Shown in pieces: positions 1-12,665 of a stretch of 64,000 bases of DNA. Position numbers and translations under genes: made by a program. The notes below the pieces were generated by a model. That model was given only the letters and a program-made list of their open reading frames with translations, was not told where the DNA came from and did no database searches. Position 1 is the first letter of the stretch; each line of letters opens with the position of its first letter. Source of the DNA: Zeugodacus cucurbitae (taxonomy: Eukaryota; Arthropoda; Insecta; Diptera; Tephritidae); assembly GCF_028554725.1 (NCBI RefSeq), contig NC_071670.1, forward strand, positions 72,391,001 to 72,455,000, in the 5' to 3' direction.

Positions 1-3000
1 TATGCAAATGGGCACACACCAGTCAGAGGCTTGACCAATGAAGACAATGCTGTCTAAAGTTGAATACCAAATCCAAAACTATTGCTCCCTTTCACTGAAA
101 GTACTCAGAGCTTTGAACAAATAAGCGAAAAGGGCTAATATCATGCAGACAAAAAGACCTGCCATTTCAATATGTGTTTATATGTATACTCAAGTGAATG
201 AGAACTCTTCATTCATAAAATATTTTTCCACCAACAGATGAGTGCACAAACACCAGCCAGTTCTGCCCTTTACGCAATTCGGAAAATGAGTGCTCAAGTA
301 ATCACAGACGAACCTTTAGTTGTGCATTCGTGCGTGTGCATATGTGTTGGTCTCATTTTGTTTACGTAAGCATGTAGCATGCAATACAATTTGTTGCAGT
401 TGACAGATGCTGACATATTATGTGTCAAAATCAAAACAATTATGCCACATTCAAGCATTACAGTTATTACAATTATTATGTTGCATGATTGTTATGCCAG
501 ATTTATTTGCCCATTTTTTGTAACTTAATCCACATTTATAGATGGACATTTGCATATTAATGAAGGTCTATTCAATGATAATATGAGATAATTCAACAGA
601 GATTTTGATGGTTGATTTGCTGATATTGCTTGTTGTGTATTTGCATAAGCAAATAATTTTCATAATGCTGATGTAATAATTGCTCTTAATATTTGTATAA
701 TTTTGTGTGAGTAGCATTTTATCCAATCAATACTTTATTGATCAGATTGAAGAGTGGAAAAGTATGTGGTCTGAGCAAATTTAAGCGTTCGCTTTCGGTA
801 TTTGTAATACAAATGTATTCTATCATGATTTATTGACTAGGCATGTATTGATTTATTCATGCATCCACTAGCCACTTACACGCACATAGCATCATTTGTA
901 AGCGTGTCACATGCCGCTCGGCAACTGGACCGTAAGCAATAAAAATTCCAGGGATATTCCATCTTATTTTAATTCAATTTATTTCCAATAATTTTCATCA
1001 ATTCCCCTACTATTCTTATTATTTTTTTCCTTTTTACTTAAATTTACGTTACATAAGCGACTTATACTGTTATTTGCTTCCTTCCTTCAACCGCTTTGCA
1101 GCCACTGACGCTATGTCAGCCTGCCAATTATTTTCGCCATGTTTACACTGCAGTAAAGTGGATTTTTACGTAACAAACTGGCATATTTGCGCAATTCAAA
1201 TTGTCAAGTGATTCTTTATGTGCGTTTGAAGATAAATCTGTGTGCGTGACAGTTGCAGTTGTCTCGTTCTGAGATCAACACAGATGCTCCGTTTATATGA
1301 ACAAGCAATGGCATTTTAATGTTCGCATGCAGACACGAACGATGTTGGAAATAATCATCTGCTTTATGTGTTTGCAACTTGTATTATGAATGTATTAAGT
1401 GTGCACTTACTGAACTTCGCACTCTGTCTTTTCAGCAGAAGAGAGAATATAACTGCACAATGAGCGGTAATGAGAGCCGCAACATCGATAATCTACTCGA
1501 CACATATTGAAATGAATCGGGTTCTTGGTATTAAAATCGAAAGAATGGATTAACTGCAGCAAATATCTATTTTACACATATTATGGGTACATAACGATAG
1601 TGATCAAAACAAAGACACTTACACATACGAAAAACAAATTTATTTTTAGTTTCTTGTTTGTACCAGCAGCTAAAAATTCGAGCGAGGAAACAGACTGCAG
1701 TAACTGGTATTAATTCATGGATATCCTTGCATATGTGTACCACGTGAGCGTTCATCAACACATTTTTAGATCCCACATAATTTTTCAACACTCTTTACAT
1801 TTCTTATTTGCGGGAATATTAATTTTGTAATATAAAATGAAAATGTGCTGACGGCAAAAGTGCTTCGAAGTGGCAATCAACGGAAGTACCTCATTAAACG
1901 CAACCATGTGTGAAGCATTCCACTCTAAAATTGTCACTTATTACATGATATTCAAAGAATTTTTTAAACGGAAAACATATGTGGAATATGTGTTCCTTCC
2001 GTTTCCTTTTACCACCAACGCATTCCAACATTAACTAATACGAAAGGCAATAGTAATTTTCCTCGTAAAATGTTGAATTTCATATAATTTATATAAGTTT
2101 TTTATAATGAAATGTTACTCATACGTCATGTCGAACCCCCAGGTTCAGTTCACACTTGCATATACATATTTGGTGCACACAAATACATTCTCACCATACT
2201 TTGCCCGAATATAAAATATAAATGATATAACGATTTTTTTAAACCAATAATACATAGGCCCTTCTATTACGTCTGTGTGACAATGCAAAACAAATATTTT
2301 TCTGGTTGAAACAACAGACGTCGGGGTGCAATGCGAAGTCAAAATGGATGGGATAAAAGGCGACTCAAAGTGAAACGACAAATTAATTCTTCTCTGCTAT
2401 TGTACAGCAGCAACACAAGATAATTGGAAAAATGGGAGTAGTGGCAGCTAAAATTGGCGCGCTTTGGTGATTACCGAGAGAAAATAAGTTTTGATTTGTT
2501 AGCTGAACCGAGAAGTGTGAGATAAGTTTGAACATCGCGGAATTCATTGGAAAGAGAAAACTGATAAAAGAGCTATAAAATTTAACACAACTACCATGGA
2601 AGCAGAGTGAAAAGTATACTGGCGTAAAGGAAGATCTATGTAATTAACTCAGATACCTTCTTTAGGTTTTCAGTGACCTTATACCTAGGCAAACGACAGT
2701 AAAGTACAATACGAAGTAAGAAATGGCTCTGGAAATTACTTTAGTTCCTAAATTAGCTAACGAAATAGATATATTAGCAAATGGTGAATGGCCCTACTAT
2801 AAGTAATTGAGAGTTCAAGAAAAGGCAAGAGGGAAATAAGTAATATCAGAGAATCCGAAAGCAATGGCAGTAATGGCAAGGTCTATCTAAGTATGTATAT
2901 ATAGAACAGATATCGTGCTTTTCTTGAATGAAATGATAAATATTGTAAGAGTTTGTATGTGTAAAAGGATCTCGGCTAGCGTTTGCGTAACATCTTGTGC

Positions 3001-4916
3001 TGTCGTTTATGACTTGGCTTATCTGAGGGCATGGCGCGTGTTAGACAGCGGCTGTGTACTGTCTGTTAAGCAACCAGTGTGCGCAGGAAATTGTTGTGAT
3101 ACTATTGCCGCCTGCTACTTGGTTGGTTTGTTCAAGCCTCCAAGTGGCGTTGCCTTCTAATTATGCTCGCAGCAACGCCACGGCTGCTACTCAACACAAG
3201 TGGTAATTACATGAGTTACATCAGTGCACGTAGATAGGTATGTATTTGAGCCCATGTGTTGACTACTACTCACTGAGGAGCAATGAAAACGCGTGAATGA
3301 ATGAAAATATTCAGAGGAAGATAAACGATCCAATTGAAGTATACTAATAGGTGCAGCAGTATAGTTTGGCTAGTGAAAGCATATTCGTTAATCACTTCGA
3401 CTTTATTTCGCTTTCACCCGAAGTCGCTTTTATTAGTATTCTTGCAACTATCATTTAAAATACGCTAATAAGCATTATTTAGTACTATTAAACAGTACAA
3501 CGGTATTCATTAATTTTATTTTTCTGCTCTTTATCATGCACATCATAGTCAAACATAAGAGCTTCAAGCTTTATAGAAGTGTTTGCACATTCTTCCGTTC
3601 TCGTGTAAGTGACACTTTGCTTTCACGCTTTTCGCTTCACATTGCGATGCCACTGCAGCTTATTGCGGCGACACGACAGTCCGTCTACTTACTTACCTAT
3701 CTCTGCCTGAGTGTGTGTTTGTTTGTATGCTGTGGCAGTGCCAATTTACTGCAGTGCTGCGTGCTTAAATGGCATCTATGCGAATCACCAATTCGGGCTC
3801 GAGTAGAAGCCATCATTACCGGCAGAAGTTAACAGCTCATTCTCAAACCAGCACATTTTCGCTGTAGGTACTTCAGAGGCCACAAACAGATCTTTAGACG
3901 AAGAATGAGACCACTCGCGCTCACAAGCACAGGTAAATAAAAGTTCACAAAAAGCGAAGAAATATTTTTCATAAATTAAATTTTCACGCTTTTATCTCTC
4001 CGACTTTTGTGCCATTCGTTTTTGAATGTGAAGTACTTAGTAAATGTTGAAAAGAACTAAGATTATTCCTCTAGCTTTGGACGTGTTAAGTATTTGATTT
4101 GAGTGCTTCGCGCATTTATTATTTCTGGTCTGTCTTTCCTAACCGCTATAAATCAGTTACGCTAATTCCACCTTAGCATACCCACCGTGGCAAAAAAGTG
4201 ACTGCGAAACTATAAAACGGAAAATCACCAATAAATGTGGAAACAGAGGAAACACTAAGAAAACAGTGATGAATGAAAAATAACGGCGGCATTTAAAAAG
4301 TGAAGCGCAATCTGTGCGACTGTGTACACTTGCTGTCTTCTTTAAATGTTTCACTGAGGTAAGACGCAGTGTGAGCAATAGAGCCAGGCAATGTGTTGAA
4401 TTAATTTCGCAAGTTTTATGCGAGCTTATCTTTTTGTCTCAGTCACTGAGGTTTTGTTACGGAATTCCGCCAGAAATTGTTAGCGTATTTATAGCGTTTC
4501 TTACAGCACTTTAGCAAAAGGCTACGCGAGTTATCGTGGCGAAAAGTACCAATTTTATGTTGTTGCTGTTACTGCAATTTTTTTATAGCGATATTTTGCT
4601 TTCATGTTAATAGATTATTTATTGCTTTTGTTCTATATTTATCTATTTTATATTCCTTTTCTTCTCTTTCTCACATTCTCTAACCACTTCAACTTCAGCT
4701 GCAAAAGTACTTTTGAATGTGCTTATGTATACTCTTGCTATATGCCGTTCTTTCAAAATCGAAATTTTTCGCCCCAAACACGATGCTATTGGCTAACTTT
4801 GTTAATAAGGTAAGCCCGATAACGGTACCAGTGAAATGGAAAATCACCAACAACAAATTATTTAAAACAAATATTTTATTGTTCGCCTTTTCGCTACTTT
4901 TGAGTACTCAAAGAAA
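1..4916. other. AT-rich non-coding region
   Basis: No gene is recognised. Short open frames occur (for example 98 codons at 3536-3832, plus) but show no domain, no convincing splice sites and simple cysteine/leucine-rich composition, so I treat them as chance. The stretch contains octamer-like ATGCAAAT/ATTTGCAT words near positions 2, 546 and 643 and one copy of a recurring 18-bp motif at 2114. It could be intergenic or intronic; the sequence does not tell which. Confidence 0.6.
2114..2130 (+). promoter_or_regulatory. Recurrent motif, copy 1 (diverged)
   Basis: GTTACTCATACGTCATG, the most diverged of four same-strand occurrences of a word with consensus GTTACTCATACGCCATGG. The flanks do not resemble those of the other copies, so this is not part of a longer visible repeat. 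Function unknown; a protein-binding site is the simplest guess. Confidence 0.35.
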
Positions 4917-4918
4917 TA

Positions 4919-5170
4919 CAGTTAAACTTCCTTAGCTCGAATCACACTAATCTCAAATATACAAAAAATTTGATTTAGATAGACTTCGAGCTAAAAAAGT
5001 CTTCGTTAAAACATACATTTTTTTAAAAAGCTGTAAAATCTATACTTATACACAGTTTTTTTTATTTACTTCGCATAGAGGTTTATGTACATTAGAAATT
5101 TGACTTCTATTGCCAATTCAAGAGTTCGGGTTATGGAGAATTTCGAGTTTGAGTTATGGAAATTCAACTG
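4919..5170. mobile_element. pogo/Tigger-like MITE, copy 1
   Basis: A 252-bp non-coding element with imperfect terminal inverted repeats. The left end begins CAGTTAAACTTCCTTAGCTC; the right end, read on the minus strand, begins CAGTTGAATTTCCATAACTC. Both ends are flanked by TA (4917-4918 and 5171-5172), the target-site duplication expected for Tc1/mariner-superfamily elements. CAGTT termini and subterminal iterations of a TTCGAGTTATGG-like word resemble pogo/Tigger-type MITEs. There is no transposase, so it would be non-autonomous. The clade is inferred from termini only. Confidence 0.65.
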
Positions 5171-5246
5171 TAGTATATATCGCTTGTACGGAGGTTAACT
5201 GGAATATGGTATCATTTTGGCATAGAGGAAGGATTCGTGTGAAAAA
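5171..5246. repeat. Duplicated flank, copy A
   Basis: The ~65 bp immediately right of MITE copy 1 recur immediately right of MITE copy 2 (6423-6500), with about one mismatch over the first 60-odd bases and then rapid decay into purine-rich sequence. The flank is better conserved between copies than the MITE bodies, so the duplicated unit is larger than the transposon. Confidence 0.75.
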
Positions 5247-5256
5247 GAAAAAGAAC

Positions 5257-6109
5257 AAGTAAGGAAGGGCAAAGTTCGGGTGTAACCGAACATTTTGAAT
5301 GAAGGCCTATTTTCACAATATATCATTGGAATGTAAGGAAACTATTACAAACCAAGTTTCATTGAAATCGGTCAAGTAGTTCCTTAGATATGGTTTTTGA
5401 CCCATAAGTGGGCGACGCCACGCGCATTTTCCATTTTGTAAAAAAATCTGAGTGCATCTGCCATTTCTTATGTAAAATTTAGTGTTTCTGACGTTTTTCG
5501 TTAGTGCGTTAACGCACTCACAGTATTTTCAACTTAACCTTTGTATGGGAGGTGGGCGTGGTTATTATCCGATTTTTTTCATTTTTGGACTGTATTGGGA
5601 AGTGGCAAAAAACGACTGCAGAAAGTTTGGTTTATATAGCTCTATTGGCTTGCGAGATATGTACAAAAAACTTAGTAGGGGGCGGGGCCACGCCCGCTTC
5701 CCCAAAAAAATTACATCCAAATATGCCCCTTCATAGTGAGATCCTTTATACCAAATTTTATTTCCATAGCTTTATTTATGGCTTAGTTATGGCACTTTTT
5801 GTGTTTTCGGTTTTCGCCATTTTGTGGGCGTGGCAGTGGTCCGATTTTGCATTTTTTTCATTTTCGAAAGCAACCTTCCTATGGTGCCAAGAAATAAGTG
5901 TGCCAAGTTTCATCAAGATATCTTAATTTTTATTCAAGTTACAGCTTGCACAGACGGACATTCGGATTTGAACTCCACTCTTCACCCTGATCACTTTGGT
6001 ATATATAACCCTATATCTAACTCGTTTAGTTTTGGGTGTTACAAATAACCGTTATGTGAACAAAACTATTATACTCTCTTTAGCAACATTTGTTGCGAGA
6101 GTATAAAAA
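5257..6109 (-). mobile_element. Dispersed non-coding repeat, deleted copy
   Basis: The left edge reads AAGTAAGGAAGGGC and is followed by a GTTCGG/CCGAAC inverted pair. The right edge reads GAGAGTATAAAA. In between, the sequence alternates short conserved blocks of the type TTTCATCAAGATATCTT with GGGCGTGG/GGGGCGG-type boxes, an organisation I recognise from a very abundant non-coding repeat of higher flies, though I cannot assign a formal family name. Open frames of up to 124 codons (5552-5926, plus) lack domains and appear to be by-products. Only one edge carries the GGAAGGGC sequence, and I infer an internal or terminal deletion. It lies between the two MITE-containing duplicates. Orientation is arbitrary. 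Confidence 0.6.
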
Positions 6110-6110
6110 A

Positions 6111-6422
6111 AGTTGAACTTCCCTAACACGAATCGCCCTAATCTCAAATACACAAAAAAATCGATTTTGATAGACCTCGAGATAAATAAGTTTTCATTAA
6201 AACATATACTGTAAAATATATACTTACACAGATTGGTTTTTTTTTTTTACTCTTTTAAAATTCTGCTTCAATGCTAAAATTTTAAATTTTGTTTTATGAG
6301 CCGGTCGAAAAGTACGATTTATGGAAGGAAATTTATATGAAATTTGACTTCTATTGCCAATTCGAAGGTTCGAATTATGGAGGCTTCGAGTAATAGAAGT
6401 TGGAGTTATGGAAATTCAACTG
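6111..6422. mobile_element. pogo/Tigger-like MITE, copy 2
   Basis: About 312 bp, related to copy 1 at 4919-5170. The left end reads AGTTGAACTTCCCTAAC, with the expected leading C replaced by A from the neighbouring A-run. The right end reads GAGTTATGGAAATTCAACTG followed by TA. Near the right end three TTCGAGTTATGG-like words follow one another at a spacing of about 16 bp. The copies agree best over the right ~100 bp, while the left half carries indels and many substitutions, so they are not a simple recent duplication of one element. Confidence 0.65.
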
Positions 6423-6500
6423 TAGTATATATCGCTTGTACGAAGGTTAACTGGAATATGGTATCATTTTGGCATAGAGGAAGGAGTTTTGTGAAAGAGG
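6423..6500. repeat. Duplicated flank, copy B
   Basis: Second copy of the flank at 5171-5246. It starts with the TA next to the MITE and runs through GGTATCATTTTGGCATAGAG before diverging. Confidence 0.75.
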
Positions 6501-9312
6501 AGAAGAGAAATATAAACAAACTACTGTCATAGGTCGTAAACTTTGACCGATTGATATTCACAATTCCATCTACAAACCGAGTCGTTACTAAACTTAATTT
6601 AAAGATTTGCAGTTTGTATATAATGTTGGGTGGAATTTAGCCCTTCTTTACTTGTTATACTAGAAAATTGGATTTTGATCGCTTTGCTAAAAAATCGTCA
6701 GCACATTATTTTTGGCGAAGTAGTTAAAAATTCCACTGACGAGACGAGAGAAGAGGGGTGCTAATTTCGAAGAAAAAATGTGTCATTAAACTTTAACGTT
6801 AAATAAAATTATAATGAAAAGAGTTTTAAGAGATTAGCAAGAACTCTTCAAGTTTAAATTGTAAAGATAAAAGGATTTAAAGTAATTATCTTATGTCTTA
6901 CACGGAAATTGCTGGAGGGAATTACTTACCATGACAATTGTTCATTTGTTTCAAGTGCAACAGTATGTGAAGTAGGAGGAGTAGTTGTGGGATTTTCCTA
7001 CCGACTCATTTTTATTTTCCTTTTCGTCCGTAAACAATAGCGGTAAAACTTCATATTGCCGAGCTCAGCAGTTTGTCCTGCATTGTTTGCTCATTAACTT
7101 TTTCGTGGTGCATTCTGCATAGTTCGGTGAACTTTTGTTTTACGCTCCCATTGTAAGTTGATGTTGTTGTTTTTGTGGTAAACTTAAACCTGGCTTACAT
7201 TAATTTTTCACACAGACTTCACTAATTCATGCGCCTGTTACTGTATATGCCTATCGGAACATATTTAAATGTGTGTATATGCTCATTTACTCCTAGAGTA
7301 ACAACTTTTAATATCTGTCAGCGGCTTTCAAGTGCAATATTTCATTGTTAAGCTGAATCAAGCATGAAGCGGAATGCCACAGGCGGCAAGTGTCGAAAGG
7401 CGCTAGGCACAAGGGAACACTTTTGTGCACTTTTAAGTGCATCTTGAATACTTCTTAGGCTATACAGGGGATCTGTGTTCAAGTAGCGAAATTGCTGTAA
7501 TTTTCAATTTCAAGAGCTACTTCACATATACACTTGGCAATTGAGCTCTTCGAATACAATGAAATATTAAAAAATTAAATAAAAATGTTAAAGAGGAATA
7601 CACACCTGCTGGCATGCAGACGCCAGCATAAATATTGTTACGTACTTTTAAAAATTTTAAAGGTATATTGCACCAACCATCATCAGTATGAGTAACTCAC
7701 GGTTTCTGTGAAGCCGAAGTGAGTTTCCTTGTTATTCAAGCACATTTAATAAATCACCTTATTTCTGGGACATATTCTGTACCAACTAACAAAACAGACG
7801 TAAAAAGCTTATTCTCTGTATGTCAGTGAACCTGGGTTTTTGGGCCTTTAAATGCATTTCCCTCGAGATTGGTCTGCATAATCCTTTCACGTTCCTTCCT
7901 GTTCCACTTCGTTTATTTGTAAATTTCCTGCTTCGTCGTTGAGTTTGTGACTTTGTTTGTGGTGCCTAAGAAGCTCTTGTTCTACTCATATGTTTGTTAT
8001 TACTGTTGTGTCATCTTTTATTATTTTTACCGCAGTACTCCAGTTGTTGTTGTTACGTTTTTTTTTTTTTAATTTTATTTTGGAGCATTTGTTTTAATAT
8101 TCACGTTTCAGAACAATATTTTACATTTGTTTCGCTTTCGGTTTTCGGTTTTTTGTTTATTTTTGTGTTTTATTGCTTGAAAAGATATTGATGCCATTCG
8201 CATGGGAGATCCTTCAGAAGAAGGATTAATGAACAGACAGAAGAAAATTTCAATGATAATTCACCAAGTTCTAATTAAAATATTTTAATTTGAATATAAC
8301 TCAAATAATTTAATGGTTATTATTATTTCTTAAATTTATCTATTTACCAGAGTTTACCGAAAAATTAAACATTATATGCATAACTCACTCATAAAAACTT
8401 GGCACTCAAACCGCAATAGACGCAAAATATCCTTCAATCGTTAACCTCTGTACATTACTGCAGCTTGCCACTGCATAACTGTTCTCATCTGCAATTTAAA
8501 TTTGTAGAACAGAATAAGGCAGGCAAGCCCGTAAAATTACGCAATCACTCGACCTACACCCACAATGCCTTCAGGGTTTGTGGTGTTTTGGATATCACCA
8601 AAAGAGCCTTTGATTGTTCATTCAAATTGGCGAAAGAGGATCATTTCCATAACCCATGTGTGAGATATTTTGGTTCGAACTGAACATGCCACCTTGCCAA
8701 ATACCACGTGCAACATGCAGCAAAGTGATTGCGCAATGGAGCAATTGAGTTTGCTGAGGGGTATCAATACCCTTCGGCTGGGTCTACATACACATTTTAT
8801 GCACATCTGAGTATTAGCAGAGCATGTGAGTGCAGAATGAATGCGTGATTGATGAGTGGGCTCACTTTTAGAATATTTTTTGCAGATGCAAATCGTTGTG
8901 GGCTTTGATACGCACTGTATTTGATAGGCATAAGTGATGAATGAACAGATGACGAGAAAATAGAAACTTGGCAAGCCTGTGACGGTCGACAATTTGCTTA
9001 CAAATATAAGAACGTTGTCAAATTGGAGGAAGAAAATCATAGACAGTTGAACCGAGTCTTAATAAATCAAGAATAACAAGTTGTTAGAATACCAGATTTA
9101 TATGCATCCATCCGATACAGACTTGGTTTTCCAGTCACACACATCATCGCATACATATAGCGGTACGTACAAATATGCTTCTTTTTATAAATTTGAAACT
9201 TGTCTTCGATTATACTCTAAAGCCACTAGTTGATTGGCGGTAGATAGAAATGTTGTCTTCTCTCTGCTGTAGTGTGGTCTGCTCTCGTTATGTAAGTAAA
9301 GTAATTGGTTGA
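6501..9312. other. Non-coding region, nothing recognised
   Basis: AT-rich sequence without a recognisable gene, transposon end or tandem repeat. A good splice-donor-like string, GTAAGT, lies at 9292, just before the GC-richer patch that follows, but I see no coding exon attached to it. The 140-codon minus frame at 8618-9040 has no identifiable domain. Confidence 0.5.
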
Positions 9313-9860
9313 TTGAAAAAATTGCCAATTAGTCAGCTGTCACTGGTCGCATTTGCTTCTATTAACAACAAAAACGAGACGTGTGCAATTGCATCGACCA
9401 AAGAAAACGAAAAGTATGGTAAAAGAAGGAAAAACAAATTCTCACTCTTTAAGGGCATCGAACTACCAGCAGTGCAGTCTGCAGCGGTGGGGAAATTTGT
9501 TAGCCAACAGTGACAGCTTCTTCAAACGCGACGGCGGTATCAGGCAGCCCGTAGATCGAGTGGCGTAAAAAGTCAGACGCGGCGGCTGAGACGCTGAGGG
9601 TAGTGCGGGCGAAGTGATGGGATTAAAATGTAGGAGTTGGCCAACAGATGTGGCTGGAACTTTGTTATCTGTTGGAAAGCGGTGTGGAGTTCCTCATGAA
9701 TATCTAGTGTCTTTATTCGTTGTTTATGTCTGTGCCCCTCTGTTTGGCTGGCGTGCCAAAAGAGGTCAACGACATGAGCCTGCAGCCTGTCTGCCTCCTT
9801 CGGGCAAGTAGCGGCCGACGACTGCAGGCTGCACTGCGCGGTTTTCAACTGAATATACAG
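9313..9860. other. GC-richer patch, possible regulatory or exonic DNA
   Basis: This stretch is clearly richer in G+C than its surroundings (CGCGGCGGCTGAGACGCTGA near 9578, CAGGCTGCACTGCGCGG near 9826). Overlapping frames exist on both strands (66, 71 and 72 codons plus; 91 codons minus at 9573-9848), but none shows a signal peptide, domain or flanking splice pair that would decide a reading. It could be an enhancer, an untranslated exon or an unrecognised small exon. Confidence 0.3.
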
Positions 9861-12341
9861 ACTACATTGCTAATTCATTCCACATGTCTTCAAGGCTTTA
9901 TTTTGGTTTCACTTGTAAGCTTTCCATGTTTTGTCTAGGTAAAACTGACACATTCATATCAATAAAATTTAATTTAATATTATGCTGTCGGTTTTCTGTC
10001 ATCAAACAAATATTATGCACCGCAGCTTTGAAATATTAGGAAATCCATTGCGAGCTATACAATGTGATGCCATCTTCTTCTGGGTTTCTGATGAAAATAA
10101 ACAGCACTTAAGCAACAAATAGTTTCAAAAAGTTATATACAAGCCCCCAGAGTAAACCGCAATGGTTACATAAAACACTCTCTTTAATGCAAATATAGTT
10201 TCTTCGCTAGTTTCAGTTCACAAGCAAATTCCTTCAATATTAACTCAACCAAAGTTTCCTTTGCTGGTCGAAGTATGTTACTCATACGCCGTGGGCACCG
10301 CAATATGCAGCAAGGCAAATATGAGCTTACAAGTGTGCACATACGCTTGAGGTACTGACTTTTGGATGAACTTAGCATGCATTACACTCATCTGCGGTTG
10401 GGTTAGGTAACATTTACATATGGCAAGCAAATTACTGCGACCGCAAAAGTAATAAGAGCGGTATTGAAAATTCTTGCCGGCTACAAATTCATGCAGTGGC
10501 ATACTTCTGCACATTAAAAGTTGTGTAATACATTACAATTATATTGGATTAGTTTTTTAATTTTCGATGGTTAATATTTTCGTATAAAAAATGTTTAAGC
10601 GGCATCATCATCATAAGGAGAGGACGAGAAACTCAACATAATTTATCTCTTCTAAGAGGAAATCTGATATAACTTTATAATTCCGCCAATAAGACTTTCA
10701 TCACAGTTTTAACTTAAAGAGATCTACTGGGTTTTGATTTATTTAAAATCTTTCTTTTTGCTTTGGCTTATTAAAGCTGCTTCAAGCAGGTCACAACACA
10801 GATAGAAAAACCTTGTCATCAACCCAAAAAAAAAAGCAAAACAGTTTTACTGCACCAGACAGGACAAGAGGCTTGTCGTGCAAGCACAAGTGGTCAAGTG
10901 TCTTAAGAAGTTCATTACCCCTAGTCAATGTACATACATATATAATGCAAATATTTATGTGAGCGAAGCAGTGGGAAACACACAGGATTCTCATTTGTGG
11001 TGATGGGGATGCTGGAACAATGTTTACGAAACAAGCACAATAAGAACAAATCTCCACAGCCTACTTAACTTGTTCCTTTTTTGTATGTTCGTCGTGTTGA
11101 CTAAAGCGGAAAAAAAGTAACGCACACATGTTTCACTAAGTTGAAACGCGATTTAGTGGAAGAACCCAGCGCCTGCAATTGGTAGTTTCATATCTTAAAT
11201 TCCACATGTGCTTTCTAAAAGTGTGCGAAATAGAAGCCCCAAATGCCTAAAGCAAAGAACCCCTATATTATATAAGACACATACATTTATGGGAACTTTT
11301 TTTAAAGCACGATCTGACTGCATTTATGTGCCCATGTCAACGCTTCCATGTAAATGTCACTTTTATTACTGCTTGCGGTTAAGCTTTTTTATCACTCGCT
11401 TGCGTTACAGCATTCTGCATTTTAACTGAAACTTACGTGCGCCCTTAAGTGTGTGTTTGTCTGCTTAACAATATAAGGGTCTATAACTTAACAAATTTTA
11501 CTATCCGTTAAACGCCTTAAAATCAAGAGCATATGTGGGACAACAGCTACAGCGACGCTTTTGGTAATTTAAATAAAAGACAAACATACATATATTTATA
11601 TTAGTATAGGTATGGGCTAAGAAAGCGTTTCAACCCATTTGTGGATGTATAAGTATGAAGAAGCGCTTAAATGCTTACGTTTGGAAAATAAGATAAGTTG
11701 TGAATTGTGTATGTCATAAATTGAATTAAAATTTTCTTTGCGTTATGTATTACATTTAAAGCCTTCAATTTGCTTTTAGACTAAACACATACAGAGGAGA
11801 TCTTTTGTTTCACAAAGAATAATCTATATAAAAGTATATAATAAAATATTTAAAATCCGTGCAATTCACTCTTCATCATATGGATGTTGCAGCTGTTCAG
11901 TTTTCTCATTGAATACAATACCGTTAAGTGAATATGTGTAGGCATATAACCCACTCAGTGATGACGTGACAGCATTTGCAGTGATGATGTGCAACATTTA
12001 CATATGTACGTCGATATAGAAAAGAGTGCTTGAGCCATGCAGCTAATAAAATCGGCCTTCACTGACGCTCATTCTGTAAATTTTGCAATCAATAATAAAT
12101 GAACAGCAAATAAAATCACAGACTGCAATATTAGATGTAAATATGAATATTCAATATGGAATATGTGTGATAAATCATTGCGTTAAAATACAAAATTTCC
12201 CCTGTGCTCGTATGAGATAGTCTGCCATACAAAAAAATAAGCCCTCGGAGTCGTAAATTATTATTTGCTCTAAAAGTAATTGCTATGCTATGCTTTAGTA
12301 GATGTAGATGTATCTTCAAAGTAGATGATCCTCAACCAAAC
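9861..12341. other. Non-coding region with one recurrent-motif copy
   Basis: No gene recognised. It contains octamer-like ATGCAAAT words near 10189 and 10946 and a copy of the recurring 18-bp motif at 10277-10294. The small minus frames at 10184-10514 and 10791-11057 are without recognisable content. Confidence 0.5.
10277..10294 (+). promoter_or_regulatory. Recurrent motif, copy 2
   Basis: GTTACTCATACGCCGTGG, one mismatch from the consensus of the four copies (2114, 10277, 36911, 52261). The surrounding bases are unrelated to those at the other sites. Confidence 0.4.
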
Positions 12342-12665
12342 TAGTGGTGCAGACTACCATTCACAAATTGGTGGCTCTGCATAATCGCATTAATAATATC
12401 TGGCAACACTGCCGTCTCACTTATGGCTTTCCACCGACTTTTGTGTCTTTCTCTGTTTTTCGTTTTGTCGCGTTTATTATCCGCCGTCGTTTTGGGCCTT
12501 GGGCAGTTGGTCGTGGAGCAGAGTATTAAGGCTGTAATGCAGAAAAATGTGGTCGCTTTGAATTTAATGAATCGAAGTTGGCTTGCCGCAGTTCCGCCAC
12601 GCAGTAATTTGTGCGTCGGTGCCTTTGAAAGGGCGTCTTGCGGACCCAGTGCGGCGTTTTAGTTG
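12342..12665 (+). other. GC-richer patch with small secreted-type open frame
   Basis: A 79-codon frame (12423-12662) begins MAFHRLLCLSLFFVLSRLLS, a hydrophobic signal-peptide-like N-terminus, and ends with a cysteine/alanine-rich tail and a TAG stop. There is no homology I recognise, no poly(A) signal directly downstream and an overlapping 61-codon frame in another phase. It could be a small secreted protein, an exon, or chance within a locally GC-rich element. Confidence 0.18.

Noticed and set aside
3536..3832. 98-codon plus frame with a hydrophobic cysteine-rich middle
   Set aside because: Composition follows local T/G-rich DNA; no start context, domain or neighbouring exon.
5552..5926. 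124-codon frame inside the dispersed repeat
   Set aside because: This repeat class is non-coding and the frame is a by-product of its GGGCGTGG boxes; no domain is present.
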